Source of the DNA: Acanthochromis polyacanthus
Taxonomy: Eukaryota > Chordata > Actinopteri > Pomacentridae
Direction: 5' to 3'
Length of the DNA: 64,000 bases
Assembly (NCBI RefSeq): GCF_021347895.1
Contig: NC_067120.1
Span: 13,377,361-13,441,360 of the forward strand
The notes under the pieces are model-generated. The model saw only the letters and a program-made list of their open reading frames with translations. It searched no databases and had not been told where the DNA came from. A program made the position numbers and the translations under genes. Positions 37,801 to 48,000 of this stretch are shown here, piece by piece (the stretch's first letter is position 1; each line of letters begins with the position of its first letter).

Positions 37801-40800
37801 CTAAAATGAGCATAAAATAATAAAACAAGACTTCTGCCGAAAACTTTAAATTGAAAATTCAAACAATTATGGATCCTACAAGTCTGTGTTGCAATTAGCA
37901 TGTTTGTGTGTGAGTGCTTTGTTGTACAGTGGTCCCTCGCCATATCACTGTTCACTTTTTGCGGTCTCAGTGTATCACGGATTTTCAAATTGTATTTTGG
38001 TATCGGTGATTTTTTGCTATATTGCAAGATTTTGCGGTATATAAGTATTTTATATGTTTATTATTGTAATTATTTTGTGGTAAAAAACCACCATTAAAAA
38101 AATTTAAAAAATAATTTAAACATATTAAAAGAATATTAAATCGAAATAAAATGTGTAGCGTAGAGCGCTGGGCCTCCGCCATCTCCCTGTGTATAACAGT
38201 GTTCAGCATCTCGCCTTGTCCATTCTCACTGTGCAGTAAATTCATCCCATTGTCATCACTACTGCACTGCTAATTTATCATCTTCATCACTAAGTTGTAG
38301 TATATTCACCCATACAGAATTTTATATCTTGTTATAATTATGCAGGTTTAAGAATGTAGAAAGTGTTTATAAGAGTGTGGGAAAGGTTTATAAGAGTGTG
38401 GAGAGGGTTTATAAAGCCTTAAAATATATACCGTATAAGCAATAAAATAAATGTGGTCGCTACCGTTTTTTTGGCTATTGTTTACGGGTCTGGAACGTAA
38501 TCCCCTGAGATAGATGAGGAACCACTGTATATATTCTAAACTGTCCCATTGAGGATAAATAAATTGAACTGAGCAGAAAATCTAATAAAATTGATCATCA
38601 CAAGCTACAGAATGTGGATTCTGTTACCAAAGTGTATCTGGTACAATTGATCACAAATATATGAGAATGTTTAATGCATTAAAAACTCCCAGGTAGGTAA
38701 AAATAATCACAAAGTGTGAATCACAACAACTCTGAACTGTTTGTGTGGTGCTGACACATGACATGCTGTGCCAGGCTTCCTGCCAGACACTGTAAGATGT
38801 ATTTGCAAAGAAAAAAAGGGCAATTCTCTATTTAAAATTCTCCAAAACTATGCTGTGTGAGGCAGTCGGCACACTGTGTGGAACTGGCTGACTGTTTCCT
38901 GCACCATCTAAATTAGAAGTGCTGTTAGAGCGGTCAGTAAGGTCTCTGGGAGGAATCAGGAAAAGCTTTTCATCGTTTATACCAGGGAGGTTCTTATAAG
39001 AGCTACTGCTTTACTGGATCATATATATTACTGTTTACAATGCTGTGTTGTCAGGATCATTCTCAGTTCATTTCAGGAAACCTGTTTGGAAGACTCTTTC
39101 ATCCCCGGTGCACTTTGCATGCGTAATAGCAATTAGCACTCTGTTTGCTTCTTAGCTGTGTCCTGCACTTGCACTCATGCACATTTGCATTTGGTATGGA
39201 CTTCCATTTCCTGCATTAGTTTGTTTTTGTTCATTAGCTGATGATGTTCCTTGTATTTTGTTAATACTTTAACGTATTTGTTTTATACATACACTCATCC
39301 TGTCCAAAGCACTTTTTGATTTATATGCAGGACACAACACGTACCTTCCTTCTTGTTCTTCTTTATGCTTTGTCCAGTTTGAGAGCAGTATTTTTACTTT
39401 TTGACAAGTACATATTTTGATATTATGACATTAGAATAGAACATTGCAGAGCCCCATGTGTCCTAACTCGTCTTACCTGAATTCTGCAGGCTGAACTCAG
39501 TAGAAATGTTCCTCACTGAGCAGCTGTAGACCCCAAAATCCTCCAGATCTCTGACGGTGATCACAAGCAAACTACTTACCATCAGCTGACCGGCACCAGG
39601 GGACCTTCAAAAACAGGACAGAAAACCTGATCTTATCTTTCTCTCACAAACACTGTAAATAACACAAAAACTATTATTGTAAAACTTTGAATCACCATGA
39701 TGATGTGTTCAGTGAGTAATGTGTGTGGTTGGTGAGGGGCTGGCCGTCTTTACTCCACTGCAGCGTGGTGTCACACTGATCGTCAGACTGGTCCCAGAAG
39801 AGGAGAGCAGTGCAGTTCAGCTTCGCAGTGGATCCAACATTCCTCCAGAGCTTGGTCAGGCTCCCACTCGGCTTAAACTCTGGAGCTTTGGAGCACTGGG
39901 ACTCTGTAAAGACATACCACTGTTATCTGTGCCCCAGACAATAGAGGCCTTCATGTGCCTCTGCCAGCTAGCTTCTGACACTGCTACCAGGAGGCAGGCT
40001 GAAACTAAATGCCTCCTTGCAGGTGTATCTGTTCAACGAGCCCCTTCAACCCCCCCACACCGGCTCTGAGTTTTCTGCAGGGACAAACAATAGCTTACTG
40101 CGCGAGACACACAATTACAGTATCAGGTTTGGGATGACTCCATTACACTTACACATAGAAATAATACTTACCCTTCACTGTGAGGCGCACAGTGGATGAG
40201 GCTGTGCTGTTGCCCTGGTGAGCACAGGTGTAATTTCCTTGGTCCTTCAAGCTGAAGACAGCAAACTCCAGGTAGGTCTTTCCCTCCTGGTTGCGGAGCG
40301 GCTCACAGTTTTTCAGCCAGGTCAGCTGGACTTGGGGCGGGTTCTGGGACTGAGCAGGCTCCAGAGGACACTGCAGTCGATAAGGAGGCTCCTGTCGCCC
40401 CACAAACTGTAGCAGCTCGTTAATCCTGCTCTCATCCACACAAGTCTGGCCTGCACAGAGAGAATTTGTGAACCTCAACAACAATCCAGCATTTTCCTTC
40501 CCAGTAAGCACTAAAAGTCAGGACATGTGTTGGTGCTGATCCCAAACCAGGGCTCTCTTTTCACTTATTTAAAATCTGTTTACCTCTCTACAAGGAAATT
40601 AGTAGATTCATTTCAATAAAAGGTAACATGAGAGCAGATGTTGTGGCACTAAAAACTGAATTTTGCTATTGGCTCCCAGCGATCACATGATGCCCACATC
40701 GCTCCCACCTGCATTTCAGTGAAACTGAGTGAAGACAGCAGGAAAACTCGCTGAAATACATCTGGGACAAGGAAATAAATATTGATCATCTTTCTCATTT

Positions 40801-42646
40801 TACAGCCTGGTTTAAAGAAAACCTTACAAACACTGAGGCTAGAGGAAGAGAAAGAGAGAATACCAGCTTCAAAATAACTTCTTGTGGTTTATTTTATTTT
40901 ATTTTTCTGTTTAACTGTTCACTAAAAACTGAATTAGTGGCCCACTATGAGTGAATGAATGCAAATAGAATGTACCAAACAAAAATGACTATGCTGCATG
41001 TAATATTTTAATAACTTCTATCCATTCTTTTTGACACACAGGACTAAACATTTCTTATTACAACACGCAACCTACAGAATAGACATCATAAAACTACAAG
41101 GCACACACTGTATTTAAAATGATAAGGGGCAGACAGAGAGCGGGGTTACAGGAAAGAAATCAGAGGTCAGTATCAAGTCACATATCTGCAAGTTATTGAG
41201 GCTGTCCATGCAGATTTGTGAATATTGTCTCACTCTTCCTGAAGGACTCAGTAAAGTTGGTGGAAATTTTAGAGGACAGTATCAACGCAGAGCTGTTGGA
41301 AATGATTTCTTAGGCAACAAATGGTGGAGTTGTGGACACTTAAATGCCTGATTATGACCTTAATTGACATGTCAGCTAGGTCTGGCCCGAATAGTGGTTT
41401 CTGGTCTCCGGATATTCTGGCCCTATTAAAGATGAATATCCCTTCCACCTGGTAACGTCCGACCGGGGGGGGGGGATTTGGATACCAAAATTAATATCCG
41501 GATACCGCCGTAGCGAACTAATATTCAGCTATTTGGGTCCAGCCCTAATGTCAGCATCCAGCAGCCTGTTCTAGTCATTTAAACAAAGCTACATTTTAAA
41601 GAGGTCTTTTATTGCCACTGGTTAAAGGAGTGTCTGTTTACTGTCAAACTTTCTGATTGTTTTCCTCTAAAGCCACATCTGACTGTTGTGTGGATTAACT
41701 CAGTGTTTGAGGATTTGTCACCCACAGCAGCTAAAAAAAGTTTCAGTACACAGTTACTTAAATTCTTTTCTAACCCTGACATGACATTTAACCTGATGCA
41801 CTACAGAAATTCCAAAAAACTGGCTTTACTTCCTGTTTAAGAAAACACTTTGCATGGAGTATGAGGACGTAGAAAAGTTGTAAACATTTTGCGGTGCTAC
41901 AGAAGACTGTGTTCAGCGTTAGTGTATCTTTTGGCCCAGACTGACTGTTTAATGGAGCATGAAGGTGAACTTGTTTACTGTTTGAGCCGGGCAGAGCAAA
42001 TGGCTGCTTTGCCGACCTAGAGAAAAACAATGAATCCTCTCTGTTCAGGACATGTTCAGTTCAAACAATACAGAGAGTCCATTTGGAACAATCACAATTA
42101 ACTTGATACTCTCTTAGGGAAGAATTAAACAAATCAAACACACTAATGACAATGACCCTTCAAATCAGGACCTGTTCCGCAAGATATTCGGCGCATGCGC
42201 TCATGGTGACCATGAGCCAAACTAACAAATGACCTGCACAGATGCAAATGAGCTCTTGACTTTCCCTTTTGACGTACAGCTTTCCTCAAACAACCGGGTC
42301 CAGAGTCCGGGTCTGGTCCTGTTACCAGGCAACAGCATGTGATTGCATGACAGATGGACCTGCGCACTGTGACCACATGTGCACTGACCTGCTGTCATAT
42401 AAAGTCTGTCAGCTTTTAGCATCCTAGAAATCTGACTATGACTCACACTGGACAAATACGCCAAAAATAAATATACTAGGTCCTTCAGCTCCCAATACAT
42501 TATTTAAAACTGGAGTTCCCAACTAACTTTGAAGCTTTCCTCTCTGAATAATAAAGTTACATTTGTACATCCTTACCATCTGCGAGGAGAGTCTTGTCCC
42601 AGAGCCCCGAACACACCAACATGAAAGCGACTAAAATCACAGCCAT
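31842..42646 (-). CDS. sigirr: Double-Ig SIGIRR-type TIR receptor (DIGIRR), 10 coding exons
   Basis: Inhibitory IL-1R/TLR-family membrane receptor. Exons in coding order: 42646-42577, 40450-40172, 39903-39696, 39604-39477, 37775-37635, 37544-37401, 37094-36992, 36817-36667, 35377-35200, 32011-31842. All phases agree; 1572 bp, 523 aa. Signal peptide [17 protein letters not shown]; first Ig domain in exon 2 ([25 protein letters not shown]); second Ig in exons 3-4 ([29 protein letters not shown]); [25 protein letters not shown] box 1 YDAYISY, box 2 [17 protein letters not shown], box 3 [13 protein letters not shown]; tail [20 protein letters not shown] as in human SIGIRR. Mammalian SIGIRR has one Ig; two Ig domains match the described teleost DIGIRR. 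Start is the first ATG before a signal peptide. Confidence 0.92.
32702..32903. mobile_element. Tc1/mariner-type palindromic MITE
   Basis: About 200 bp in the last sigirr intron. Ends are long inverted repeats: CACTACCAGTCAAAAGTTTG..CACCTTCTCATT and its inverse AATGAGAAGGTG..CAAACTTTTGACTGGTAGTG. This is the widely known Tc1-type terminus of fish. A further inner palindrome (TTAATACTGAAGA / TCTTCAGTATTAA) makes much of the element self-complementary. Flanking dinucleotides are TG/CA, not an intact TA. Confidence 0.75.
33041..33065. repeat. T10-G15 homopolymer junction
   Basis: Ten T directly followed by fifteen G. Such a run is prone to assembly error, so its length should not be trusted. Confidence 0.9.
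33496..33539. repeat. Perfect 17-bp hairpin
   Basis: TTACTGTTTATTACACT at 33496-33512 and its exact inverse at 33523-33539, separated by a 10-nt loop, in the last sigirr intron. No terminal features of a transposon were seen around it. Confidence 0.7.
34156..35078. mobile_element. 923-bp TTAA-flanked DNA transposon, non-autonomous
   Basis: Ends are exact inverted repeats: TTAAAGCTGCTGTCCGGAGT (34156-34175) and its inverse ending at 35078. Outer bases are TTAA on both sides, as for piggyBac and Kolobok elements. The AGCTGC terminus is not the usual CCC of piggyBac, so the class is open. Inside, 34535-34662 on + is an exon-like open stretch ([35 protein letters not shown]) starting after an AG and ending at a donor-like GTGAGC. 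The element lies in the last sigirr intron and is GC-richer than its surroundings. Confidence 0.7.
37925..38529. mobile_element. pogo/Tigger-like non-autonomous element with TA duplication
   Basis: The 601-bp element 37927-38527 in a sigirr intron begins CAGTGGTCCCTCGCCATATC and ends with the inverse GATAGATGAGGAACCACTG. It is flanked by TA on both sides (37925-37926 and 38528-38529). These ends match the CAGTGGTCCCTC terminus of pogo/Tigger transposons. The interior is A-T rich without a transposase frame. Confidence 0.75.
40664..40891. repeat. Duplicated block, copy 1 (sigirr intron 1)
   Basis: About 228 bp that match 42827-43063 in the same orientation, roughly four of five bases by eye. 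Shared landmarks: CTATTGGCTCCC, CACATGA.GCCCACA, GGACA.GGAAATAAA and AACACTGAGGCTAGAGG. This copy has TG or CA at several positions where copy 2 has CG. Confidence 0.8.
41369..41555. mobile_element. hAT-type MITE with exact 8-bp target duplication
   Basis: The 171-bp element 41377-41547 in sigirr intron 1 starts TAGGTCTGGCCCGAATAG and ends with the imperfect inverse TTTGGGTCCAGCCCTA. It is flanked by an exact 8-bp direct repeat ATGTCAGC (41369-41376, 41548-41555). Eight-base duplication and TAGGGCTGG-type ends indicate hAT. It contains a G11 run at about 41465. No coding capacity. Confidence 0.75.
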
Positions 42647-42840
42647 GAGCCGCAGTTTCCCTCTTCCTCCTCCTCAGGTGAGAAACAAACCGACTGAAGA
42701 CAACTTGTTGACCTACATCACCAGCTTTACTGCCTCCTTGTTCCACTTTAGTCAGACCCAGAGCCGCAGCACTGACTGCAGACGTCAGCCTTCATCAACT
42801 GCACCTGGAAGAACCTGAACCGCTGCTCGCTATTGGCTCC
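42647..42840 (-). promoter_or_regulatory. Putative sigirr promoter / 5' UTR with CCAAT box
   Basis: Read on the minus strand, the block before the ATG at 42646 contains a CCAAT box (GGAGCCAATAGCG, 42827-42840) about 185 nt upstream. A GAGGAGGAGGAAGAGGG purine stretch lies just before the start codon. No TATA box seen; start site inferred only. Confidence 0.35.
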
Positions 42841-43063
42841 CCGCGGTCACATGACGCCCACACCGGTTCCTACCTGCGTTTCAGTGAACCTGAGTGGAGG
42901 AGAGAGCAGGAACTGGCTGAATACACCTAGGACAGGGAAATAAACATTGACCAGCTACTTCTCTCTCATTTTCCTGCCTGGGTTAAAGAGGGCCTTACTA
43001 ACACTGAGGCTAGAGGTGAGAGAGAAGAGAGAATACCAACTTCAGAACTATTTATTGTGGTTT
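42827..43063. repeat. Duplicated block, copy 2 (upstream of sigirr)
   Basis: About 237 bp starting some 180 bp before the sigirr start codon. It keeps CpG dinucleotides (CCCCGCGGTCACATGACGCC) that have changed to TG/CA in the intronic copy, as expected if this copy is the unmethylated promoter-side one. Confidence 0.8.
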
Positions 43064-43613
43064 AAAAACAAACACAACCCCAGCATTTTCATGTATACTT
43101 TCCATATTTTTGAAATACACCAAAATGATAATAAAATTGCTAAAACTGGTAACGAACCTTTGTGTGTCTGCTTCAAAATAACTGAATAAGCATACATTTT
43201 CCACTTTCACAAGATGTATGCTTTTGGCATAAGGGAAATAAAGCTACATTTTCATTTCTTTTTTTGTAAAATTACAGAAAAATCTCTTTTGCTTAATAAA
43301 TAAAACTGCTAGATTCAAATGTAATGCTACATATTGATAAAATTATTTAGATGCAAATAGTGACAAAAACAGAAAAATAAAACTTTGAAATAGATTGTTA
43401 GATGTCTTGTATAATTACAGACATTTTCACAATAAAAGTGTTTACAATAATAAACAGAAAAATATGTATTTTGTATTGTTTTGGTAAATAAATATCCTTC
43501 ATAAAGCATTAAAATTTAAGACATTTATTAAATTATTCTTTTAAATTGATGTCCCAACAACTGCAATGTTGATCCAGATTTTATTTATGTATTTATTTAT
43601 GTATTTATTTATT

Positions 43614-43650
<37 letters not shown>

Positions 43651-45093
43651 ATAACAGTGTAACAAAGGTAGTATTATGCGATTTCTTTAATGGCTTTGCT
43701 ATTGATTTTATTGTCAATATAGTTTTCTCCCTGAACACATTATAAATCTGTTATAATTGTGAGGAAGGGCAAAATTTGCTCACAAGTCTGATGTTTGTTA
43801 AGTCTCTTTGATAATCATGCAGCTAGAAATGTTGGTCATATTTGATAATGTTAATTTAATTCAAATTTTTTCACAGTAATATTTTTTAAATAACCAATAA
43901 TACCACAGGTAAATTTGTTGTAACTGAAGTCATCATTGAATGTTTTTTTATCACCAATCCTAATTAACCATCATAGCTAATATACAGGATTAGTAAACTT
44001 AGAATTCTACATACTTATAATTAATAAGCATGAACTTAAAAAAAACTATTTAGAATTTGAGAGGAGTGTAGTGTGTAGCCATATAGGCCCTATCTTTCAA
44101 TAATTCTTCCTACATAATGATAAAACTCTTGTTTTAAAGCCTTTTCCATTTCCATGTTGTTAAGTATCCATTTCTCTGAGAAGTTTTATGATCACATTTT
44201 TGTGCCTAGAAAATACAATTTAATTTGTGGACTGAGAAATGCTAAAATCAGCCCAAAAGAGACCTCATGTGTCGCTTTGATGTAACTGCATAACAGAAAA
44301 TTACATAAAACATTAGCTGAGGAAAACATGGCCTCTGAGTGTTCGGTAATAGCTACAGCCCAAAACACAACACTGATGCAGCTATTAGTGAAACACAAAA
44401 ATTGCATGCAGCACAAAATGCCATTACTCTTAATGCTGTAACTTGTCAAATTTTAAATGTCACCAACAACACACATTTCAGCTGACAAATTTGAAGGAAA
44501 ACGATGTTTCATCAGGACAAAAGTTTCCTGTTTTATTCAATTATATAAAATATTATAATGCAAAACATTCTTCTGTCTGATCTACAAAAGACATGATCAG
44601 ATTCTGTCTGTAATAAAGCAACAATCATCACAGCGCTTTTCTTTGACAATATAAGGCAATATGATAACACAATCGGCACTCTATTTGCAGTGGCAATATA
44701 AATTATCTTTAGGCTTTCAATAAAACACTCACATATGGCTCACAAATATAGAAGTCCAACAGCAAGCTATCAGTGCATTCTTAATACAGAATAAGAATAA
44801 TCTCATGAAAGACGTGGTCAGCAGTATCAGTTACTGTACACTTTTTTCATCCAAGAAAAATGAGTCTGTCTTCAAAGTCCATTTTATGGATGAGAATCCA
44901 GATAATCAGCACTTAACTTCTGACGGCAAACAATAAAAGAGAGCCACAGCCCTCCATCTGAACCCCTCAGAGACATGATTAATGGCCTGGAAGTTGACTC
45001 AACACTGTGTAGTCTGGACACTTTAATGCACAAGGCAACACTGGGTTTATGTTCTCAGGGTAAAATGTATCCCGTCGAGGTGTCTGGATGATG
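43064..45093. other. sigirr-ano9 intergenic region and ano9 3' UTR
   Basis: Very A-T rich. Holds a (TTTA)n tract at 43579-43614 continuing into (TGT)n at 43614-43650. On the minus strand an AATAAA at 44532-44537 (plus TTTATT) could end the ano9 transcript, giving a 3' UTR of about 560 nt. No other gene seen. Confidence 0.5.
43579..43650. repeat. (TTTA)n - (TGT)n compound microsatellite
   Basis: Imperfect TTTA/TGTA units followed by twelve pure TGT units. Confidence 0.95.
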
Positions 45094-48000
45094 TCACGCT
45101 TCAAAGGACCTGCAAGGAAGGATAACAACTGAATTTATGGATGATCATTTAGGCAGTCAGGATTCAGTTAAACATTTTATATGAAAATACAATTGAAGTT
45201 GTGTGTAGTTATTGTTTTTTTAATGGACGACTCTCAATTAAAGTAAAGAAAAGTCACATGGAAATGCTACAACCATGGGGTCACTGCAGGGAGACCAAAA
45301 TTGAATAGCACTTTTTTACGTCACGCATTTTGATTTGACAAACACAGATGCGACTAATAACAGCACTCATGTGCAGCATTGCATTGAGATAATTGCTTTC
45401 ACTGAGCCATTAATAATGTTATTAGTTCCTGCTGCGTTTGTCCTGAGCTGACCTGCAGCTGTCACGGTCAGTGGTCTGTAAATCAGCTTCATTTGAGACA
45501 AATAAAGGAACAAATGCTCTGACACTACGAAGTCTATCAAGATTTATCTTAGCTTGACTTTTTAGACAGCAAAACAATGTCTGAAGCACCATAAGCAGAG
45601 TTTCTACAGGTAGTTATTCTCATCAACCAAACACAACAGTTCTATTCACAACATGAAGAAGCCTCTCTCTGACTTTCTCTTAAGATCATCACAAATGTAC
45701 TGGAGCTGAACACCTTTTCTGTGGTAAAACTGGTACACAGGGCAAAGTTTATCTTAAATTGTGTAATTGCAAATCAGAAACTGATAAGAGACATGCCTGA
45801 AAAGACACATGGAGTTCACTGATTCAACTAATTCTAATACCAAGTACCATTCCTGTGCTCTCATTTTTCTATAATCTCAATGAGTGAAAATCATCAGTAT
45901 CTTTTTCTGTACACTAAGCCAGGGGTTGCAGAGGGTCTAAAAACTGTTTCTACATCCTGCTCTGACTGGAAGAAACTGTTTGGTAGCAGAAACGTGAAAT
46001 ATTGTGCCTCCTGTGCAGCCAATTAATGGAAGTCTTAGAAGCTTTCAGAATACGTCTTTGAATGTTTCATCTTAAAACAATATGGTTCATTTTACTATAG
46101 CTATATAATCCCTGGTTTAGCTCTGTTCTAAATGAACTGTTTCACTGTAGCTGAGCTTCTGCTATCCACACCCCCTTCAGGAATAAAACTCTCTCTGCAG
46201 CTGTTATTGACAGCGTGGAGCAAAACAAAACAGTTTAGTGTATGAGATCTGGGCTTTCTGTCACTTCAAACTATCTCTTTGAGTGATCATTTTATCTGAA
46301 ACTCGTCAAATTCACAGAACATCTCATTTCACTTGTGTTTGGTGAGTTTGACTGACAACGTTGTGTTATAAAATGAGTGTTTAGTGGTGAAGAGCAGCAG
46401 CTTGAACTGTTGGTTCTAAACATCCAGTTTAGGCCCATTGATACACAGCAGAAGACATTAAAACACAATAACTCATAACTAGTCATTCTTTATTGGTTTC
46501 AAATCAAAACATCTATGAATGTCCCTCAGAATTATAATTTCCAGTTAAAGGTAACTTAGCTACATTAGCCACACAACATGCTAACATGAAGGAGCTTTCC
46601 CATGTGCGACCTTCAATATTTATAATAAAATAACTGTATTTAGAGTGGATGTTATCCAATACTCAGTCCAGTTAATAAAGTCAGGCATAATCTGAAATTT
46701 TTGGGAATATCTGCTTCAACTTGTGCTTTATGGTCACAATATTTAAACTAAATCACAAAAGGCACAGGTTACGCCATAACAGTTTTTAACATAAGTAAGA
46801 TTGCACTTTGTTGGCAACCAGGTTCTTTGTTTTGTAACCATATTGTATTTAAGACTCACCTGAGTTCCTCTTTTAGTCTTTTGAGTTTATCAAAGAGTCT
46901 GTCATTCTTCACTTGCATAGGAGCACTTGGCACAAACCAGGCTGCAATGAATTTGCATATGACGAGAACATGCTGCGAGCAGAGAGGAAAATTTTAGGAA
47001 TGTAATCTCTTTTATCTGTGAAAATATGGAAAGGTTTCATTCACACACTCTCATTTAGTTCCAGCCCAGCACTCAACTCTGACATGTTGAGTTTCAAGAT
47101 ACACAAAGCTAGTGGGACATTTTGGGTTTTGATGTGGCACTGAATGCCATAAAAGCTGCTTGTCTTGCTTTTTCAATGTTTATAAAGGCTTACCTCAAAG
47201 AGGATGACAAATGCAAAGCGCACAGCTAAAATTAGCCAGAACTGTGGGGTTAAACTATAGTCCTCGCTGCTCCTGTAGTCTTTGTAGCTGTGAGAAGGAA
47301 CAGATAACATGTTTATCTGTCAGTTTTTACATACGTAACAGATAAATATGTGGTCAAACTGCAGTGATGGCCAAGAAGAAAACCAACTTTTCTTACATAG
47401 TCTTTACAAGACCGATAACCATGTAAAACTACCATGATAATAATAGAACATCTGTAAAAATAACAAAAACTACACTGAAAGTAAAACTCTCGTTGCTTTT
47501 GATTGCATGTTTTGACTTCAGTTTTAGAAAATTACAGTAAAAAAAGAACAAACCTGCAATAGGTGACATTTAAGCCAGTAGAAGTGATCATCTGGGTGGA
47601 TGGAAACGTATTGTTTTTGCCGTTCATCTGTGCGATGGAGAGAGTGTTGTTGATGTAGCCAACCATGCAGCTAGAAAAGAAGAATGCATTGAAAGGAAGT
47701 GGTGTCCCAATCATGGACAAACTTAAAAAATTTCCAGAGAAATGCACTTTCTCACTCAATATCTGTTGCTGTCCCGTTGGCACACGGCCCATAGTGGTAA
47801 CGATACACCAGTCGAGGGATGAAGTCCGAGGAAACACCAATGACCAGCCCATTTGCAATGACAGCTAAGACACCAACAGCCTCCAAAATGTCCATCCACA
47901 CACCTGAGGAGAAACAACAGAGATGTGAAGTGAACATCTGAAAACAGCATCACAAAGAGTAAATGAAAAATAAAGTTCACAAATGAGCCTCACCAATATC

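Noticed and set aside
40149..40511. sigirr exon 2 read as starting at ACTTGTGTGG
   Set aside because: That acceptor would put a stop directly after the exon 1 join. The acceptor CTGTGCAG before GCCAGACTTG restores the frame ([12 protein letters not shown]).
42947..43189. 80-aa ORF upstream of sigirr
   Set aside because: Lies across the duplicated block; the intronic copy does not keep the frame, so coding is unlikely.
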